This document shows positions 16,783 to 25,577 of a stretch of DNA of 64,000 nt, in pieces. Position 1 is the stretch's first letter. Each line of letters begins with the position of its first letter. The notes beneath the pieces were generated by a model. That model saw only the letters and a program-made list of their open reading frames with translations, ran no database searches and had not been told where the DNA came from. The stretch is from Anaerococcus murdochii (GTDB lineage: Bacteria; Bacillota; Clostridia; Tissierellales; Peptoniphilaceae): positions 2,017,001 to 2,081,000 of the forward strand of contig NZ_JAIPME010000002.1 of NCBI RefSeq assembly GCF_019957155.1. Reading direction: 5' to 3'. The position numbers were made by a program, and so were the translations under genes.

Positions 16783-16816
16783 GGGAAGTATAGGCTTTAA
16801 TTTTTCTATACTTCCC
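16783..16816 (-). terminator. Terminator-like leader hairpin before the IME1 DUF3801 gene
   Basis: An 11-base perfect stem (GGGAAGTATAG / CTATACTTCCC) with six Ts after it on the minus strand; the DUF3801 start codon follows 24 bases after the T-run. The same hairpin stands at 59,557-59,590. Confidence 0.68.
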
Positions 16817-16932
16817 TTTGATTGTTTTTATTTGGTTGTTGGTGGTGGAATACTTTATTTTGATGTTTTTATAGCTTTCTTAGGTATTTGTACCTTTTAT
16901 ACTTTAAAATAGCTTACAATGCCTTTCCACCT

Positions 16933-17013
16933 TCAGTAGTTTATGTGTGTTCTTTTGTCTGATAGATAGTTTTTCATGTTGGAATATATAATCTGTATTT
17001 CTTCATTGTTCAT
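16933..17013 (-). pseudogene. Truncated copy of the small 57-residue mobilization-module gene
   Basis: The last 26 codons, beginning MNNEEIQIIYSNMKNYLSDK, are the same as the C-terminal half of the intact gene at 59,710-59,883. The 5' half is missing: the sequence changes at about 17,025, where the cargo (17,003-18,929) begins. So the cargo was inserted into, or replaced part of, this gene. Confidence 0.7.
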
Positions 17014-17374
17014 TGATTCTATTTCTTCTAATTATTACTATTATTAGAATGATTCCAAGGATATTTTCAATAATTAAAACTTTTAAATATTTAGGTGTGT
17101 CTATATTTAATTTTTGAAAGTAAGTATCTATTTCACTATCTTCAAATCCATCATCTTCAAAAAAATGTTCTTTAACTACTCTAGAATCATATATTTCTAA
17201 TCCATATCCATCTGGAAAACCTAGACTATATTGAATTTTCGTTATCTCATAGTTAATGTTAAAATGCTCTTTTACCTTTGCGACAATATCCTCACTTTGA
17301 TTGATAACTTCTATTGTAGTTGTAGTGGTTATCAAATCACCTAAAACTAATAAAGCCGTGTAGCCATCTATCAC
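17003..17374 (-). CDS. Hypothetical protein with C-terminal membrane helix, probably frameshifted at its start
   Basis: About 123 residues from a GTG. A C-terminal helix (YLKVLIIENILGIILIIVII) anchors it in the membrane. Just upstream, in another frame, ATG starts MKKILFIIMVIFLL, which looks like the beginning of a signal peptide; a one-base slip near 17,371 would join it to this frame. So the gene is probably a frameshifted secreted or membrane protein. Its last residues run into the truncated small gene of the IME backbone. It lies downstream of the membrane Asp-box protein and may belong with it. No family is recognised. Confidence 0.45.
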   Translation of the reverse strand: MIDGYTALLVLGDLITTTTTIEVINQSEDIVAKVKEHFNINYEITKIQYSLGFPDGYGLEIYDSRVVKEHFFEDDGFEDSEIDTYFQKLNIDTPKYLKVLIIENILGIILIIVIIRRNRINEQ

Positions 17375-17450
17375 AACAAAAAAATCACCATTATAATAAA
17401 AAGAATTTTTTTCATTTACTCTACCTAAATCATTCTAAAGTTCAATTTTT

Positions 17451-18929
17451 TTATTTTGATAAAACATTCCAACTTTCTCCAGCATCTTCAGAATAAAATT
17501 GAATTCCATTGGATTCATACTCTCCTGATGTAACAGTAATATATAATTTATTCCCCTTACTTTCAGGCATAGAAAGATACTTATAATCATCCAATTTTAG
17601 TCCGATTTCTTTTCCTTCTTTTGGTATATCTTTTACCTTATCCATAGGTAAATTAACTTGTCTAAAGGTAAGACCTCCATCTTTTGTACTATATATTTGA
17701 GAGTACTGTCCAGATGCTCCCTGAATTCCAATAAAACCAAAATCATTTGAAAAGAATATTATTCCTTCAGCTGATCCGGTTTCATCCATAAAAGGATCTT
17801 TGTTGATAACTTTCCAATTTTCCCCACTATCAATCGATTTTTCAAATGCATAGAACCTTGAACCGGCAGCAGCATCTACAACCACAAGTCTATATCCTAT
17901 TTTTTTATCATCTAAAACAAAGGTATATACCGTACCATTATTTTCATCTGTAATCCATCTTTTTGAACTCTTTGCATCTTCAAGTATTTCGCTATTATGT
18001 TCATTTTCAAGTATTTCCGGTGATATATATTGTGGCTCCATTAGATACTTAAATGAAGATATATCTTCATTATTTTTTATATAAAGAGAAGCCATATACC
18101 CACTAAATTCTCCTCCGCTTGATAACTTAGAAGGCGCCAATCCTGTATTATATTTTCCATCACCATCTGCATCTCCATCTAATATAGAGAGTCCTTTTTC
18201 TGAATTAACTTTTTCTTTTCCTGAATATAAAAAAGAATATGTTTGATTTTGTTTTATATTCTCCCAATTATGAACTTGTTTTCTGTAATCGGATTGCTTA
18301 AGAATTGCGAAAAAAGGATTTAATAACTTATCCGAATTAATACTAAGACCTTCGCCTTCATTAAGCCATATATTTATTTTACTATCTTTCTTATAGTCAT
18401 AGGTAATTAAAAAACCTTTCAACTGTCCTTTATCATTTTCTCCATATAACATTGTTTCTATATTCGTAATTGTTCCATCCTCTGTAAACTCAATGTAGAA
18501 ATCATCTGAAACATAAATTTTTTCTGGTAAAGAATTTTTTTCTCCTATATCGTTTATCAATCCATCAATACCATTTTCATAAATATTATTATGAATGAAT
18601 TTTATCTTTTTATGATTTAAGAAATCGTCAATTTTCCAAGATAAAGCCCCATTATAAGGAATTGCTGTGTGTATTATCATCCCTCCAAACACTAGGCTTA
18701 TAGCAATAAATAAAACCAAACGGAATTTAAAATAACTTGCCCGATACCCTCTATGTCTTAATATTAATCTGACTAAAAGTAAGATAATTAGTAAAATCAC
18801 AAAAGGCAACATAATTCTAAGCCAATAATGTGTTCCTCCTAACTTACAAAGTTTCCATAAAATATACATACAAATTGAATATAAAACTAAGATTATATAA
18901 TCAACTAACGGTTTTAGTTTCTTCTTCAC
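17451..18929 (-). CDS. Membrane protein with extracellular Asp-box (BNR-like) repeats, cargo of IME1
   Basis: About 492 residues from a GTG start at 18,929, preceded by GGAGGGACTGAT. Three transmembrane helices occupy roughly residues 10-105 (IILVLYSICMYILWKL, FVILLIILLLVRLIL, VLFIAISLVFGGMII). The rest is predicted outside and holds three Asp-box motifs (SIDSGENWKV, STKDGGLTFRQV, SEDAGESWNV) of the kind seen in sialidases and other beta-propellers. The catalytic residues of sialidases are not evident. The function is unknown. The gene lies in IME1 between the relaxase and a small gene it has truncated. Confidence 0.6.
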   Translation of the reverse strand: MKKKLKPLVDYIILVLYSICMYILWKLCKLGGTHYWLRIMLPFVILLIILLLVRLILRHRGYRASYFKFRLVLFIAISLVFGGMIIHTAIPYNGALSWKIDDFLNHKKIKFIHNNIYENGIDGLINDIGEKNSLPEKIYVSDDFYIEFTEDGTITNIETMLYGENDKGQLKGFLITYDYKKDSKINIWLNEGEGLSINSDKLLNPFFAILKQSDYRKQVHNWENIKQNQTYSFLYSGKEKVNSEKGLSILDGDADGDGKYNTGLAPSKLSSGGEFSGYMASLYIKNNEDISSFKYLMEPQYISPEILENEHNSEILEDAKSSKRWITDENNGTVYTFVLDDKKIGYRLVVVDAAAGSRFYAFEKSIDSGENWKVINKDPFMDETGSAEGIIFFSNDFGFIGIQGASGQYSQIYSTKDGGLTFRQVNLPMDKVKDIPKEGKEIGLKLDDYKYLSMPESKGNKLYITVTSGEYESNGIQFYSEDAGESWNVLSK

Positions 18930-19029
18930 ATCAGTCCCTCCATTTATGTGCATTATATCATTTTTTAGGTAATTTTTCTATATCAGCTTCCTACGGTGCT
19001 TGAAAGTCCCCTAATAAAGTTAAAACATC

Positions 19030-20670
19030 TTACCTTTCCGAATTCCTATAACTATCTTTTGTTCTCTCTTTTTTCTTTTCGTATTTTTCCCGTTGCTCTT
19101 GATATTTTTTAATCTGTGCTATTACACTTGGTTTTTCACCTTGTTTTATTAGCTTATCTATTTCTATGGATAAATCTATACCAAGTTCTTTGTTTACAAA
19201 ATCTACTGAATATTTTATATGATTAATTTCCTGGTATTCATCTTTTATCTTATCTTTTTCTTTATTTATTTCTTCAAGATTTGCCATTAAAAGACTTTTT
19301 TCTTCATTCCATTTTTTAAGACTTAGTTTTTCCTTATCTGATAGGAGTTTTTTTAATTTCTCGCTTACTACCTTATATTGGTCTATATCTTTCTTATGTT
19401 TATTATAGAATATGTCTTTTGTGAATATGTTTTTCTTTTGGTATTCTTCATAAACTCCTTTTTTGGCTTTGTAGATTTCATAGTATAAAATTTTCTTTTC
19501 TACATCTTCCATTTCTTTATGGATTGTCTTTGCTTTTTTATTTAGCTTGTAACTATTGGACTTTAAACTTTCTATTTTTGTTTGTAACTGACCTATGGTT
19601 TCTATGTTGTTTTTTCTTAAATAACTATATGCACTCGTTAGCTTTTTGAAGTCATATTTTTCTTTATTAGTTTTGGCATATCCTTTTAGATATTTGCTTT
19701 TTTCTTTTTGAATTTCTGAATAAGTTAATAGATAATTTGTTAGATTGAAAAGTTTAGGGTTGTCTATTACCTTATCTCTTTCTATATCCTTAAATTTTTC
19801 ATAAGCAGTAGTTAGGTTATCTAATAGATTCCCTATCCAACCCTTTAATGTTTTTATCTCTTCTTTTATTGTTTTTACAAGTTCGTTATATTTTCTTATT
19901 TCTCTATTATAGTTTCCTTTGTCAGTTTCTATTCCTTTTCTTTCCATTGCACTTGCTGCTGATCCTAAATGGATTGTCGGTAGATAATCTGAATTTTGTC
20001 TTTTAAAACTCCTATGGTCTACTCTTTTTTCTATCTTGTTTTTTGCTAGATATTCATTGCAAAGGTCCGAAAAATTTTCTCTCCATTTTTCTACATTGCC
20101 TTTATCGTTCCAGCTTGTTAGTTCTACTTTTCTTGTCTTTGGTTTTCCATTTTTGTTTAATACTTTTTCTCCTTTTTCATCTAGGATATATTCTTTTTTT
20201 GACTTTGCTAAGAACTCTCCTTTTTCGTTTATGGGTCGCATTATGGTCATTATATGACAATGAATATTTCCATTTTTGTCTTGACTCTCATCATGAATTG
20301 CATAATCTACTATCATTCCTTGTGATGTTAGATTTTCTTTTATAAATCTTTCAACTAGGTTTTTATTTTCACTTAAAGTTAATTCTTTTGGTAGTCCTAT
20401 TATGAATTGTCTTGCTAGTTGTGCATTAGAATTTTTTTCTGCCATTTCTACTTTATTCCATAAGGTAGACCTATCATTAAATTCTTTTGGTATATGATCA
20501 GGCAATATTATATTTTTTACTAATACTTTTTCTTTTCTTGTATAGTCATGGGTTACTCCGTCCCATTCATTTTTTATTTTTTCTCCACTTATATATGCTG
20601 CACTTGCTACTGCACTTTTTCCTTTTCCTCTTGATATTATGTTTACTGAAAAATGAAAACTGTCTGCCAT
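19030..20670 (-). CDS. mobA: MobA/MobL-family (MOBQ) relaxase of IME1
   Basis: About 546 residues from the ATG at 20,670 (MADSFHFSVNIISRGKGKSA). The N-terminal relaxase domain has AYISGEKIKNEWDGVTHDYT and the metal-binding His cluster in NIHCHIMTIMRP. A long coiled coil forms the rest. Such relaxases nick at oriT and lead one strand through the T4SS. The oriT region with a typical MOBQ nic site lies just upstream (20,772-20,975). The copy at 59,957-61,591 is closely related, especially at the N-terminus. The IME has no T4SS genes, so it must use a helper, most simply its host ICE. Confidence 0.9.
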   Translation of the reverse strand: MADSFHFSVNIISRGKGKSAVASAAYISGEKIKNEWDGVTHDYTRKEKVLVKNIILPDHIPKEFNDRSTLWNKVEMAEKNSNAQLARQFIIGLPKELTLSENKNLVERFIKENLTSQGMIVDYAIHDESQDKNGNIHCHIMTIMRPINEKGEFLAKSKKEYILDEKGEKVLNKNGKPKTRKVELTSWNDKGNVEKWRENFSDLCNEYLAKNKIEKRVDHRSFKRQNSDYLPTIHLGSAASAMERKGIETDKGNYNREIRKYNELVKTIKEEIKTLKGWIGNLLDNLTTAYEKFKDIERDKVIDNPKLFNLTNYLLTYSEIQKEKSKYLKGYAKTNKEKYDFKKLTSAYSYLRKNNIETIGQLQTKIESLKSNSYKLNKKAKTIHKEMEDVEKKILYYEIYKAKKGVYEEYQKKNIFTKDIFYNKHKKDIDQYKVVSEKLKKLLSDKEKLSLKKWNEEKSLLMANLEEINKEKDKIKDEYQEINHIKYSVDFVNKELGIDLSIEIDKLIKQGEKPSVIAQIKKYQEQREKYEKKKERTKDSYRNSER

Positions 20671-20771
20671 TTTTATCACTTCCTTTCTTTTTTTGTTGTT
20701 TTAGGTGGAGGCTTTGAAGATTTTCCATATCCATTTTGTGAATGAGCGTTTTGAAATGATAGAATAGAAAA

Positions 20772-20975
20772 AGCCGACTACTGAATTAATTTTTGTTGTT
20801 TCAGTATGTCGGCTTAATTGTTTTGTTCATTTCAAATTTTAAAAGTCAAGGGCGAGCCTTAGCGAGTTTATTTACCCTTGACTTTTAAAAAGCGAATGGT
20901 TGTTGCTCCCTGCAAGGGTTTGGCTCCGCAGGACGCAAGCACCCTTTAGGGTGTATAATTGCGCCCTTGTAACCA
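20772..20975. other. oriT region of IME1
   Basis: Between the relaxase and DUF3847 genes. It holds a stem-loop (AGCCGACTACTGAA with a matching arm, 20,772-20,814), a second stem-loop (AAAAGTCAAGGG / CCCTTGACTTTT, 20,841-20,886), a short palindrome (CACCCTTTAGGGTG, 20,940-20,953) and directly after it TATAATTGCGCCCTT. The last motif resembles the IncQ/MOBQ nic consensus TAAGTGCG|CCCT. The whole region recurs almost unchanged at 61,690-61,890, which supports function. Confidence 0.75.
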
Positions 20976-20983
20976 AGGGACAA

Positions 20984-21298
20984 TTATGTTATTTCATCTT
21001 TAGATGATTTTTCTACACTATCATCTATTCTTTCTTCTAAAATTCCCATTATGTTTAATCTTATTTCTTCACCATTTAATGATTTCATTAATTTATAAAA
21101 TTCATCTTTTGTTAAACCTATACTTTCTTCAAAAATACTTTCTAACACTGCTCCTTTTTCTATAAGTCTTTTGTTTCTTGCTTTTCTTTCTTGTTCATTA
21201 AGTTTTTTCTTCAACTGTCTTTTTTGATTTTGTAATTGCTTAATGCTTTCTTCTTTCTTTTCAATCTGTTCTTCAATACTTAATCTTTTACTTGTCAT
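20984..21298 (-). CDS. DUF3847 family protein (IME1)
   Basis: 104 residues, an N-terminal coiled coil (EQIEKKEESIKQLQNQKRQL) followed by KARNKRLIEKGAVLESIFEE, the DUF3847 signature. This family sits directly upstream of MobA/MobL relaxases in small mobilizable elements and may be an oriT-binding accessory protein; this role is inferred from position. Homologues are at 34,313-34,714 and 61,926-62,216. A terminator-like hairpin stands between it and the restriction locus upstream. Confidence 0.75.
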   Translation of the reverse strand: MTSKRLSIEEQIEKKEESIKQLQNQKRQLKKKLNEQERKARNKRLIEKGAVLESIFEESIGLTKDEFYKLMKSLNGEEIRLNIMGILEERIDDSVEKSSKDEIT

Positions 21299-21322
21299 AA
21301 TGTGTCCTTTCTTACAATAAAA

Positions 21323-21350
21323 AAAACGACTAGATTTTTATTTCTAATCG
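21323..21350 (-). terminator. Terminator-like leader hairpin before the IME1 DUF3847 gene
   Basis: AACGACTAGA pairs with TCTAATCGTT (one wobble) and is followed by eight Ts on the minus strand, with the DUF3847 start codon about 19 bases on. It begins only 8 bases past the stop codon of the specificity-subunit gene. Confidence 0.65.
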
Positions 21351-21358
21351 TTTTTAAT

Positions 21359-21915
21359 TCAAACACAATGAATTTCTCTATTGCAATTTTCTTTTATTTT
21401 TTCAATATATTTCTCCATATAATCCCAATCGGGATTACCATGAACATCTACTGGTAGTTTTATCTTTTCTTTCTTTAACAAATCGGGAAATAGTCCATAA
21501 CTATAAGAATATTTATCAGTCAATGTGTCTAAACACGATACTAAAAATAGACATGCTTTCTCACTCAAATGTCTTGTATCAATATAATAAATATCTCTTC
21601 CAGATACAAAGTTTTCTTTTTGATAAAAGAATGATGCATTCTCTGCACCAAATGATATAACTCCCTTAGGGCTAGGAGTCATTTTTTTAGTTTCAGTAAC
21701 TCTATATTTTATACCATTATTAAATTTTGTTCTTACTACATAAGGAATACCGTTCTCATCTTCAACGACTTCTCTTGCATGAAGCACGTCAGGCTTTTTA
21801 ATATTTTCAAATAAATCACCAACTATAAACTCTTTCCATTTTGAAGTATCAACCTTATTTAATTTTGCATTATTTAAATAGCTTGTAAGATTGCTTGTAC
21901 TCTCTCTCTCTGGTT
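21359..21915 (-). pseudogene. Specificity subunit, second half, out of frame with the first
   Basis: About 180 residues encoding the second target-recognition half of a BcgI/type I-like S subunit (WKEFIVGDLFENIKKPDVLH, then GVISFGAENASFFYQKENFV and a conserved NPDWDYMEKYIEKI ending). It is in a different frame from the first half (21,870-22,391). The junction is a run of six CT units (21,900-21,911). One more AG unit would give TRERESTSNLTSYLNNAKLN in one frame and a full two-domain protein. So this may be a phase-variable gene now in the off state rather than a dead one. Confidence 0.7.
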
Positions 21916-22391
21916 TCAAGCCTTTTCATTGCTTCTTCCATGAAATTCCAATCTGGTGTTTCATCGTCTAATGCTGGTAAAAGTATATTTTCTTTTTTTA
22001 TACTATCACTAGATCCCATATCGTTATATTGGTACTTTATCTTTAAACTTTCTCTTATTACAGAAGCAATAAATAACCCGTTAAATTTATTTAGATTGTC
22101 ATTATATAAAAGCATTATTGATGACCCTCCACCACCTCTTCCCAAAAAATCTTTTGGTTGGTAAAATGTACTACCATCAACTGGACTTACTGTTATACAA
22201 TTTCCTTTATCTAAATCTTCATCATCAATAGGCTCTCTGTAACTATCGACACCATTATTATAATTTCCAGAAGATACAAAAGGTATCTCTCCCTCATTAT
22301 ATTTTTTTACACTTCTTGATTTAGGTCTTTTTACAGTAAATAACTTCTCTATTTCAAAAGGTTTCCAATCATCAATCTTTATTTTCTTCAT
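21870..22391 (-). CDS. Specificity subunit, first half (BcgI/type I-like S protein, frameshifted)
   Basis: About 173 residues from the ATG at 22,391. WKPFEIEKLFTVKRPKSRSV and EIPFVSSGNYNNGVDSY are typical of a target-recognition domain of S subunits that pair with N6-adenine methyltransferases, and the domain ends with ETPDWNFMEEAMKRLE. It stops early at 21,870 after a (CT)6 tract that puts the second half out of frame. As a single half it might still act as a homodimer. It overlaps the 3' end of the methyltransferase gene, so the two are translated together. Confidence 0.72.
   Translation of the reverse strand: MKKIKIDDWKPFEIEKLFTVKRPKSRSVKKYNEGEIPFVSSGNYNNGVDSYREPIDDEDLDKGNCITVSPVDGSTFYQPKDFLGRGGGGSSIMLLYNDNLNKFNGLFIASVIRESLKIKYQYNDMGSSDSIKKENILLPALDDETPDWNFMEEAMKRLETREREYKQSYKLFK
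21900..21911. repeat. (CT)6 tract at the frame junction of the specificity gene
   Basis: Six CT units (AG on the coding strand) lie exactly where the reading frame breaks. Gaining one unit, or losing two, would restore one long frame. This is the usual pattern of slipped-strand phase variation. Confidence 0.75.
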
Positions 22392-23277
22392 TTTCTCCAC
22401 CTACATCTAGCATGAGTTTACCATCTTTATATTCTGATTTATACAAAACTTGATTTAAAAGTTTTTCATTAAATTCTTTTACGTCAATTTTTTCTTCAAA
22501 GAGTATAAAGTCTATAATGGTCTTTTTAAAATCTTCTTCATATATTTCAAAAGGTTTCTGTGGTTTTTGATATGATAAATATTCTTTTGAATCTATCCAT
22601 TGGTGTGTATTATATTTTGTATCTACTTTTGTTCTTGCAACTTTTAGCCAATATTTTTCTATTTCTTTCCACTTATTTTTTATATCATGCCTACCTTGAT
22701 TTTTAACTCTTTCAAGTCCATCATCTTCCATATAGCAAGCAAATATTTTTTTATCTTTTTGTGGTTTTCCAGTTTCAAAAACAAATACACTTGTTGTTAC
22801 TCCTGCATCAAAAAGTTTTTCTGGTAATTTTATAATCATATCAAGTGTATGTCTTTTTAATAATGACTGCATTCTATCTTTTTCCAGTTTCTTATCTGGT
22901 AAAATAAATGCACATTTAGTACCAGCAGGAACATTGTCTAATACATTTGTAACTATTTTTTTACAACCATATTTTCTTTCGTATGGAGGATTCATCAATA
23001 CTTTAGTTATGTTTTTAGATTTGATCCATTTACAAGCTTCTTTTTCCCTTGTATCGTATTGTTCCAAATTTGTCTTACCGTCTTTATGAATAAGCATATT
23101 AGCACAAGCTAGGGCGAAAATTTCTCTATCAAACTCGATACCATAAAGTTTATTTTGTTTTATATCTTCTGCTTCTTTTGTATTTACTCCACCAACTTCT
23201 TTTATCATATTTGCCATTGCTTTTACTAAAAACGCTCCGCTGCCTGCACAATGATCTAAAATTTTCAATTCTAACAA
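22372..23277 (-). pseudogene. N6-adenine DNA methyltransferase, C-terminal two-thirds (5' end lost)
   Basis: About 301 residues that begin inside the SAM-binding motif (ILDHCAGSGAFLVKAM) and include the catalytic NPPY (VLMNPPYERKYGC). The usual N-terminal part is missing and the upstream DNA (23,278-23,400) shows frameshifted remnants such as EELGIIAKEVF. The part that would precede it resembles the truncated gene at 27,813-28,841, which ends exactly at motif I; the two may be halves of one original gene separated by the erm-IS3 segment, or of two homologues. The 3' end overlaps the specificity subunit. Confidence 0.7.
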
Positions 23278-23400
23278 GTCTTTTTCAGTATTTTTAACTT
23301 CATAAAAACCTCTTTGGCAATAATGCCTAATTCTTCTTTAGTTGTTAAAATTTTTTATTTTACCATCATCGTTCCCCTGATTTTCAATTAATCTTCTTAG
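23278..23400 (-). pseudogene. Frameshifted remnant upstream of the methyltransferase fragment
   Basis: Short in-frame pieces (RRLIENQGNDDGKIK, then TTKEELGIIAKEVF, then YEVKNTEKDLLELK) lie in different frames and would, if joined, lead into the methyltransferase fragment. This shows decay by small indels. Nothing else is seen up to 23,478. Confidence 0.5.
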
Positions 23401-23478
23401 GTTATATAAGAAGTACATATCTTTTTAATCTTAAAGTTTTTAAGTCTTAATTTTAAAATTTTCAATCTTAGATATTAT

Positions 23479-23880
23479 TTAAATCATTCCAAAATGCTCT
23501 AAAGCATCTTCGATTGCTTTTTCTTTTTCTTCTGGGCAATTTGGCACTCTTTGATTTTCTTTCTTACTAAAATTATAATTTTCTCTCTCTATTAGACCAT
23601 GTTTCCTTTTTATTTGTGCAATATATAGGCTTGAAACTTTTAGTACGTATTTATCTAACACATACTTTTTAATTTCTCCATAAGTTGCGTCTTTTGAAAA
23701 GTCAATTTCAGATAATTCATCTTCCCCTATTTCTATATCTAAATGATGTTCTGTATTTAGTTTGGACAACAGAGCTACCGTCTCAACATGCCCTGAAGTT
23801 CCAAAGTTCCGTAACTTTTTATGATTAATTATACTGAAAGCAATTTGATATAATTCTTGTTTATTCATTTTCTTCTCCAA
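23479..23880 (-). CDS. Conserved ~130-residue protein like the domain attached to RumA-type rRNA methyltransferases
   Basis: 133 residues (or 129 from the second Met) containing FGTSGHVETVALLSKL, SKDATYGEIKKYVLDKY and LYIAQIKRKHGLIERENYNF. I recall this block as a domain or neighbour at the C-terminus of RumA/RlmD-type 23S rRNA uridine methyltransferases in clostridia, a gene in which some erm(TR)-bearing ICEs insert. No methyltransferase domain is present here, so it may be a left-over tail brought in with erm(TR). Function is not known. Confidence 0.5.
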   Translation of the reverse strand: MEKKMNKQELYQIAFSIINHKKLRNFGTSGHVETVALLSKLNTEHHLDIEIGEDELSEIDFSKDATYGEIKKYVLDKYVLKVSSLYIAQIKRKHGLIERENYNFSKKENQRVPNCPEEKEKAIEDALEHFGMI

Positions 23881-23913
23881 TATTATTTAGCTTAATAATA
23901 CGTTATTCTTTTT

Positions 23914-24438
23914 TCAAAACACTAAGTTATTCAGTTCACCATCAAGAACTTTTATAGTTTCATTTCTTTCCTTATCCTCTTGATTGTCATATAAAAGTTG
24001 TTCAATAAACTCCCATATATCTTCTAGTTTACGTCTAATATGATAGAATAACAAAGCATCCGTATTGATTAAAAAATCTTTGTGTAATTTCAGGTATATG
24101 TTCATAAATACATCATAATATGGCTTATCAACAAAAAACATGAGATCAGCTTTTACTGGAGCCAATTTCAAGCCTTCCCAGTCAATTAGAACTAACTGCT
24201 CATCCCGTTGCATCAAGTTCCAATTATGAATATCTGTATGGCATAGGGCCATTTTAGGATTACTTCGTCTTAGAATCTCCGACAGTCCTTCAACTCTGTC
24301 AATAGATTGTTCAAGGGGTTTTATGTGTGCCCCAAGCAAGCATTTTAAGTCCATGGGAAGACTGGCGCATTCTTTACGCAATACTTGTTTTAGCTGTTTC
24401 AGAAATGGCAAGCTAAAATCTTCCCTAATTAGTTGCAC
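23914..24438 (-). pseudogene. Aminoglycoside phosphotransferase-like protein, 5'-truncated
   Basis: 174 residues forming the C-terminal half of an APH-fold kinase: the catalytic loop ALCHTDIHNWNLM (HxDxxxxN) and the metal-binding LIDWEG are present. The N-terminal nucleotide-binding lobe is missing; the frame opens only at a GTG with a stop codon two codons above it. A spectinomycin-phosphotransferase-like gene follows erm(TR) in streptococcal ICEs, which suggests this origin. It is unlikely to be active. Confidence 0.68.
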
Positions 24439-24612
24439 ATATACCTACTATATCAATAAATTTTGAGTTATCATTGACTATATTAGTTGCTATTATCAGA
24501 ATAGTCGTCGATAACTATATTTTCGTGCAAATATGCAAATAAGTAAAATGATAATTATGTTATATCATAATAATTGAAAATAATAGAATGCATTTTTCAA
24601 TGTAATAAGATT

Positions 24613-24641
24613 AAGCGTTCTCTTAAAGTTAGAGAACGCTT
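24613..24641. terminator. Terminator after erm(TR)
   Basis: An 11-base perfect stem (AAGCGTTCTCT / AGAGAACGCTT) begins about 14 bases past the erm stop codon, with T-rich sequence on both sides, so it may work in both directions. Confidence 0.75.
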
Positions 24642-24654
24642 AATTATTTTTAAT

Positions 24655-25386
24655 TTATTGAAATAATTTGTAACTATTGAAAACAGACAAAAATTGTTCA
24701 TTGGATAATTTATCAAGATCAGTAACATTCGCATGCTTCAGCACCTGTCTTAATTGATTTTTAGTAAAAAGAACATGATATTCCCTGTTTACCCATTTAT
24801 AAACGAAAAATCTATACTTTTTGTAGTCCTTCTTTAAAATAAATGGTTTATGCCTTTCAAGTACAATCAATACAGAATCTACATTAGGCTTAGGGTGAAA
24901 ATATGCTCGTGGCACTTTTTTAAGAATTTTTATATCCATTTCCACCATTAACAGCAAACCTAAAGCTCGTTGGGTATTTTGCAACCTTTTAGCAAATCCC
25001 CTCTCTACAATAAGGTAGCTATATTTCGCTTGACTATCAAAAGCAATCTTTTTTACAATATCAGTACTAATATTGTAGGGAATATTACCAAATATTTTAT
25101 AGTCTGTATTTTTAGGAAAGCTAAACTTCAAAATATCCTCATGAATAACTTTTATATTCTGAAAAGGTTCAACTGCTTTTTTCGTGGCATGACATAAACC
25201 TTCATCAATCTCTATAGCATTCACCCGTTGACTCATTTCCACAAGTTCCTTGGTAAAATGTCCTTTTCCTGACCCAATTTCTATTATTTTATCTTGTTTA
25301 TTGATATTCGTATATTTTAATATTTCCTTTACATGCTTTTTAGATGTAATGAAATTTTGCGTATTTTTCGGGTTTTTCTGTTTCAT
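24655..25386 (-). CDS. erm(TR): 23S rRNA adenine N6-methyltransferase Erm(TR), erm(A) class
   Basis: 243 residues, the standard length. It starts [20 protein letters not shown] and has the SAM motif [14 protein letters not shown] and the catalytic NIPYNIST. Erm enzymes methylate A2058 (E. coli numbering) of 23S rRNA and give resistance to macrolides, lincosamides and streptogramin B. From memory the sequence matches the TR variant of Erm(A) from streptococci and anaerobic cocci. The upstream DNA has two leader peptides and a masked ribosome binding site, so expression should be inducible by translational attenuation. It lies in IME1 with an APH remnant and a CopZ-like gene. Confidence 0.92.
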   Translation of the reverse strand: MKQKNPKNTQNFITSKKHVKEILKYTNINKQDKIIEIGSGKGHFTKELVEMSQRVNAIEIDEGLCHATKKAVEPFQNIKVIHEDILKFSFPKNTDYKIFGNIPYNISTDIVKKIAFDSQAKYSYLIVERGFAKRLQNTQRALGLLLMVEMDIKILKKVPRAYFHPKPNVDSVLIVLERHKPFILKKDYKKYRFFVYKWVNREYHVLFTKNQLRQVLKHANVTDLDKLSNEQFLSVFNSYKLFQ

Positions 25387-25443
25387 TATAACCTTCTCCT
25401 TGCCGGTTATAATGAACTAATCTTAAGAGCTCATTATAACCAA
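25387..25443 (-). promoter_or_regulatory. Stem that masks the erm(TR) ribosome binding site
   Basis: Between the second leader and erm, repeats of GGTTATAATGA (minus strand) and its complement TCATTATAACC flank the erm Shine-Dalgarno site AAGGAGAAGG, as in erm(A) attenuators. Stalling on leader 2 should free the site. Confidence 0.7.
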
Positions 25444-25503
25444 TTATTTTTGGTTTGGTTGATAATGAAATCTCTCATTAACAAATATAGAAAACATACC
25501 CAT
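25444..25503 (-). CDS. erm(TR) leader peptide 2
   Basis: 19 residues, MGMFSIFVNERFHYQPNQK, with AAAGGAGG upstream. It corresponds to the second leader of erm(A), where ribosomes stall at the IFV-type motif in the presence of macrolide. Here the motif reads SIFVN instead of the usual SIFVI; an effect on induction is possible but unproven. Confidence 0.85.
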   Translation of the reverse strand: MGMFSIFVNERFHYQPNQK

Positions 25504-25529
25504 ACCTTTACCTCCTTTAATTTTTTTCA

Positions 25530-25577
25530 TTATAAATGAGATAAAGTAATATCTACTACTGCAATACATGTACACAT
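25530..25577 (-). CDS. erm(TR) leader peptide 1
   Basis: 15 residues, MCTCIAVVDITLSHL, with a GGAGG site. It matches the first leader of erm(A), which carries the IAVV stalling motif. Together with leader 2 it forms the known two-peptide translational attenuator. Confidence 0.85.
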   Translation of the reverse strand: MCTCIAVVDITLSHL

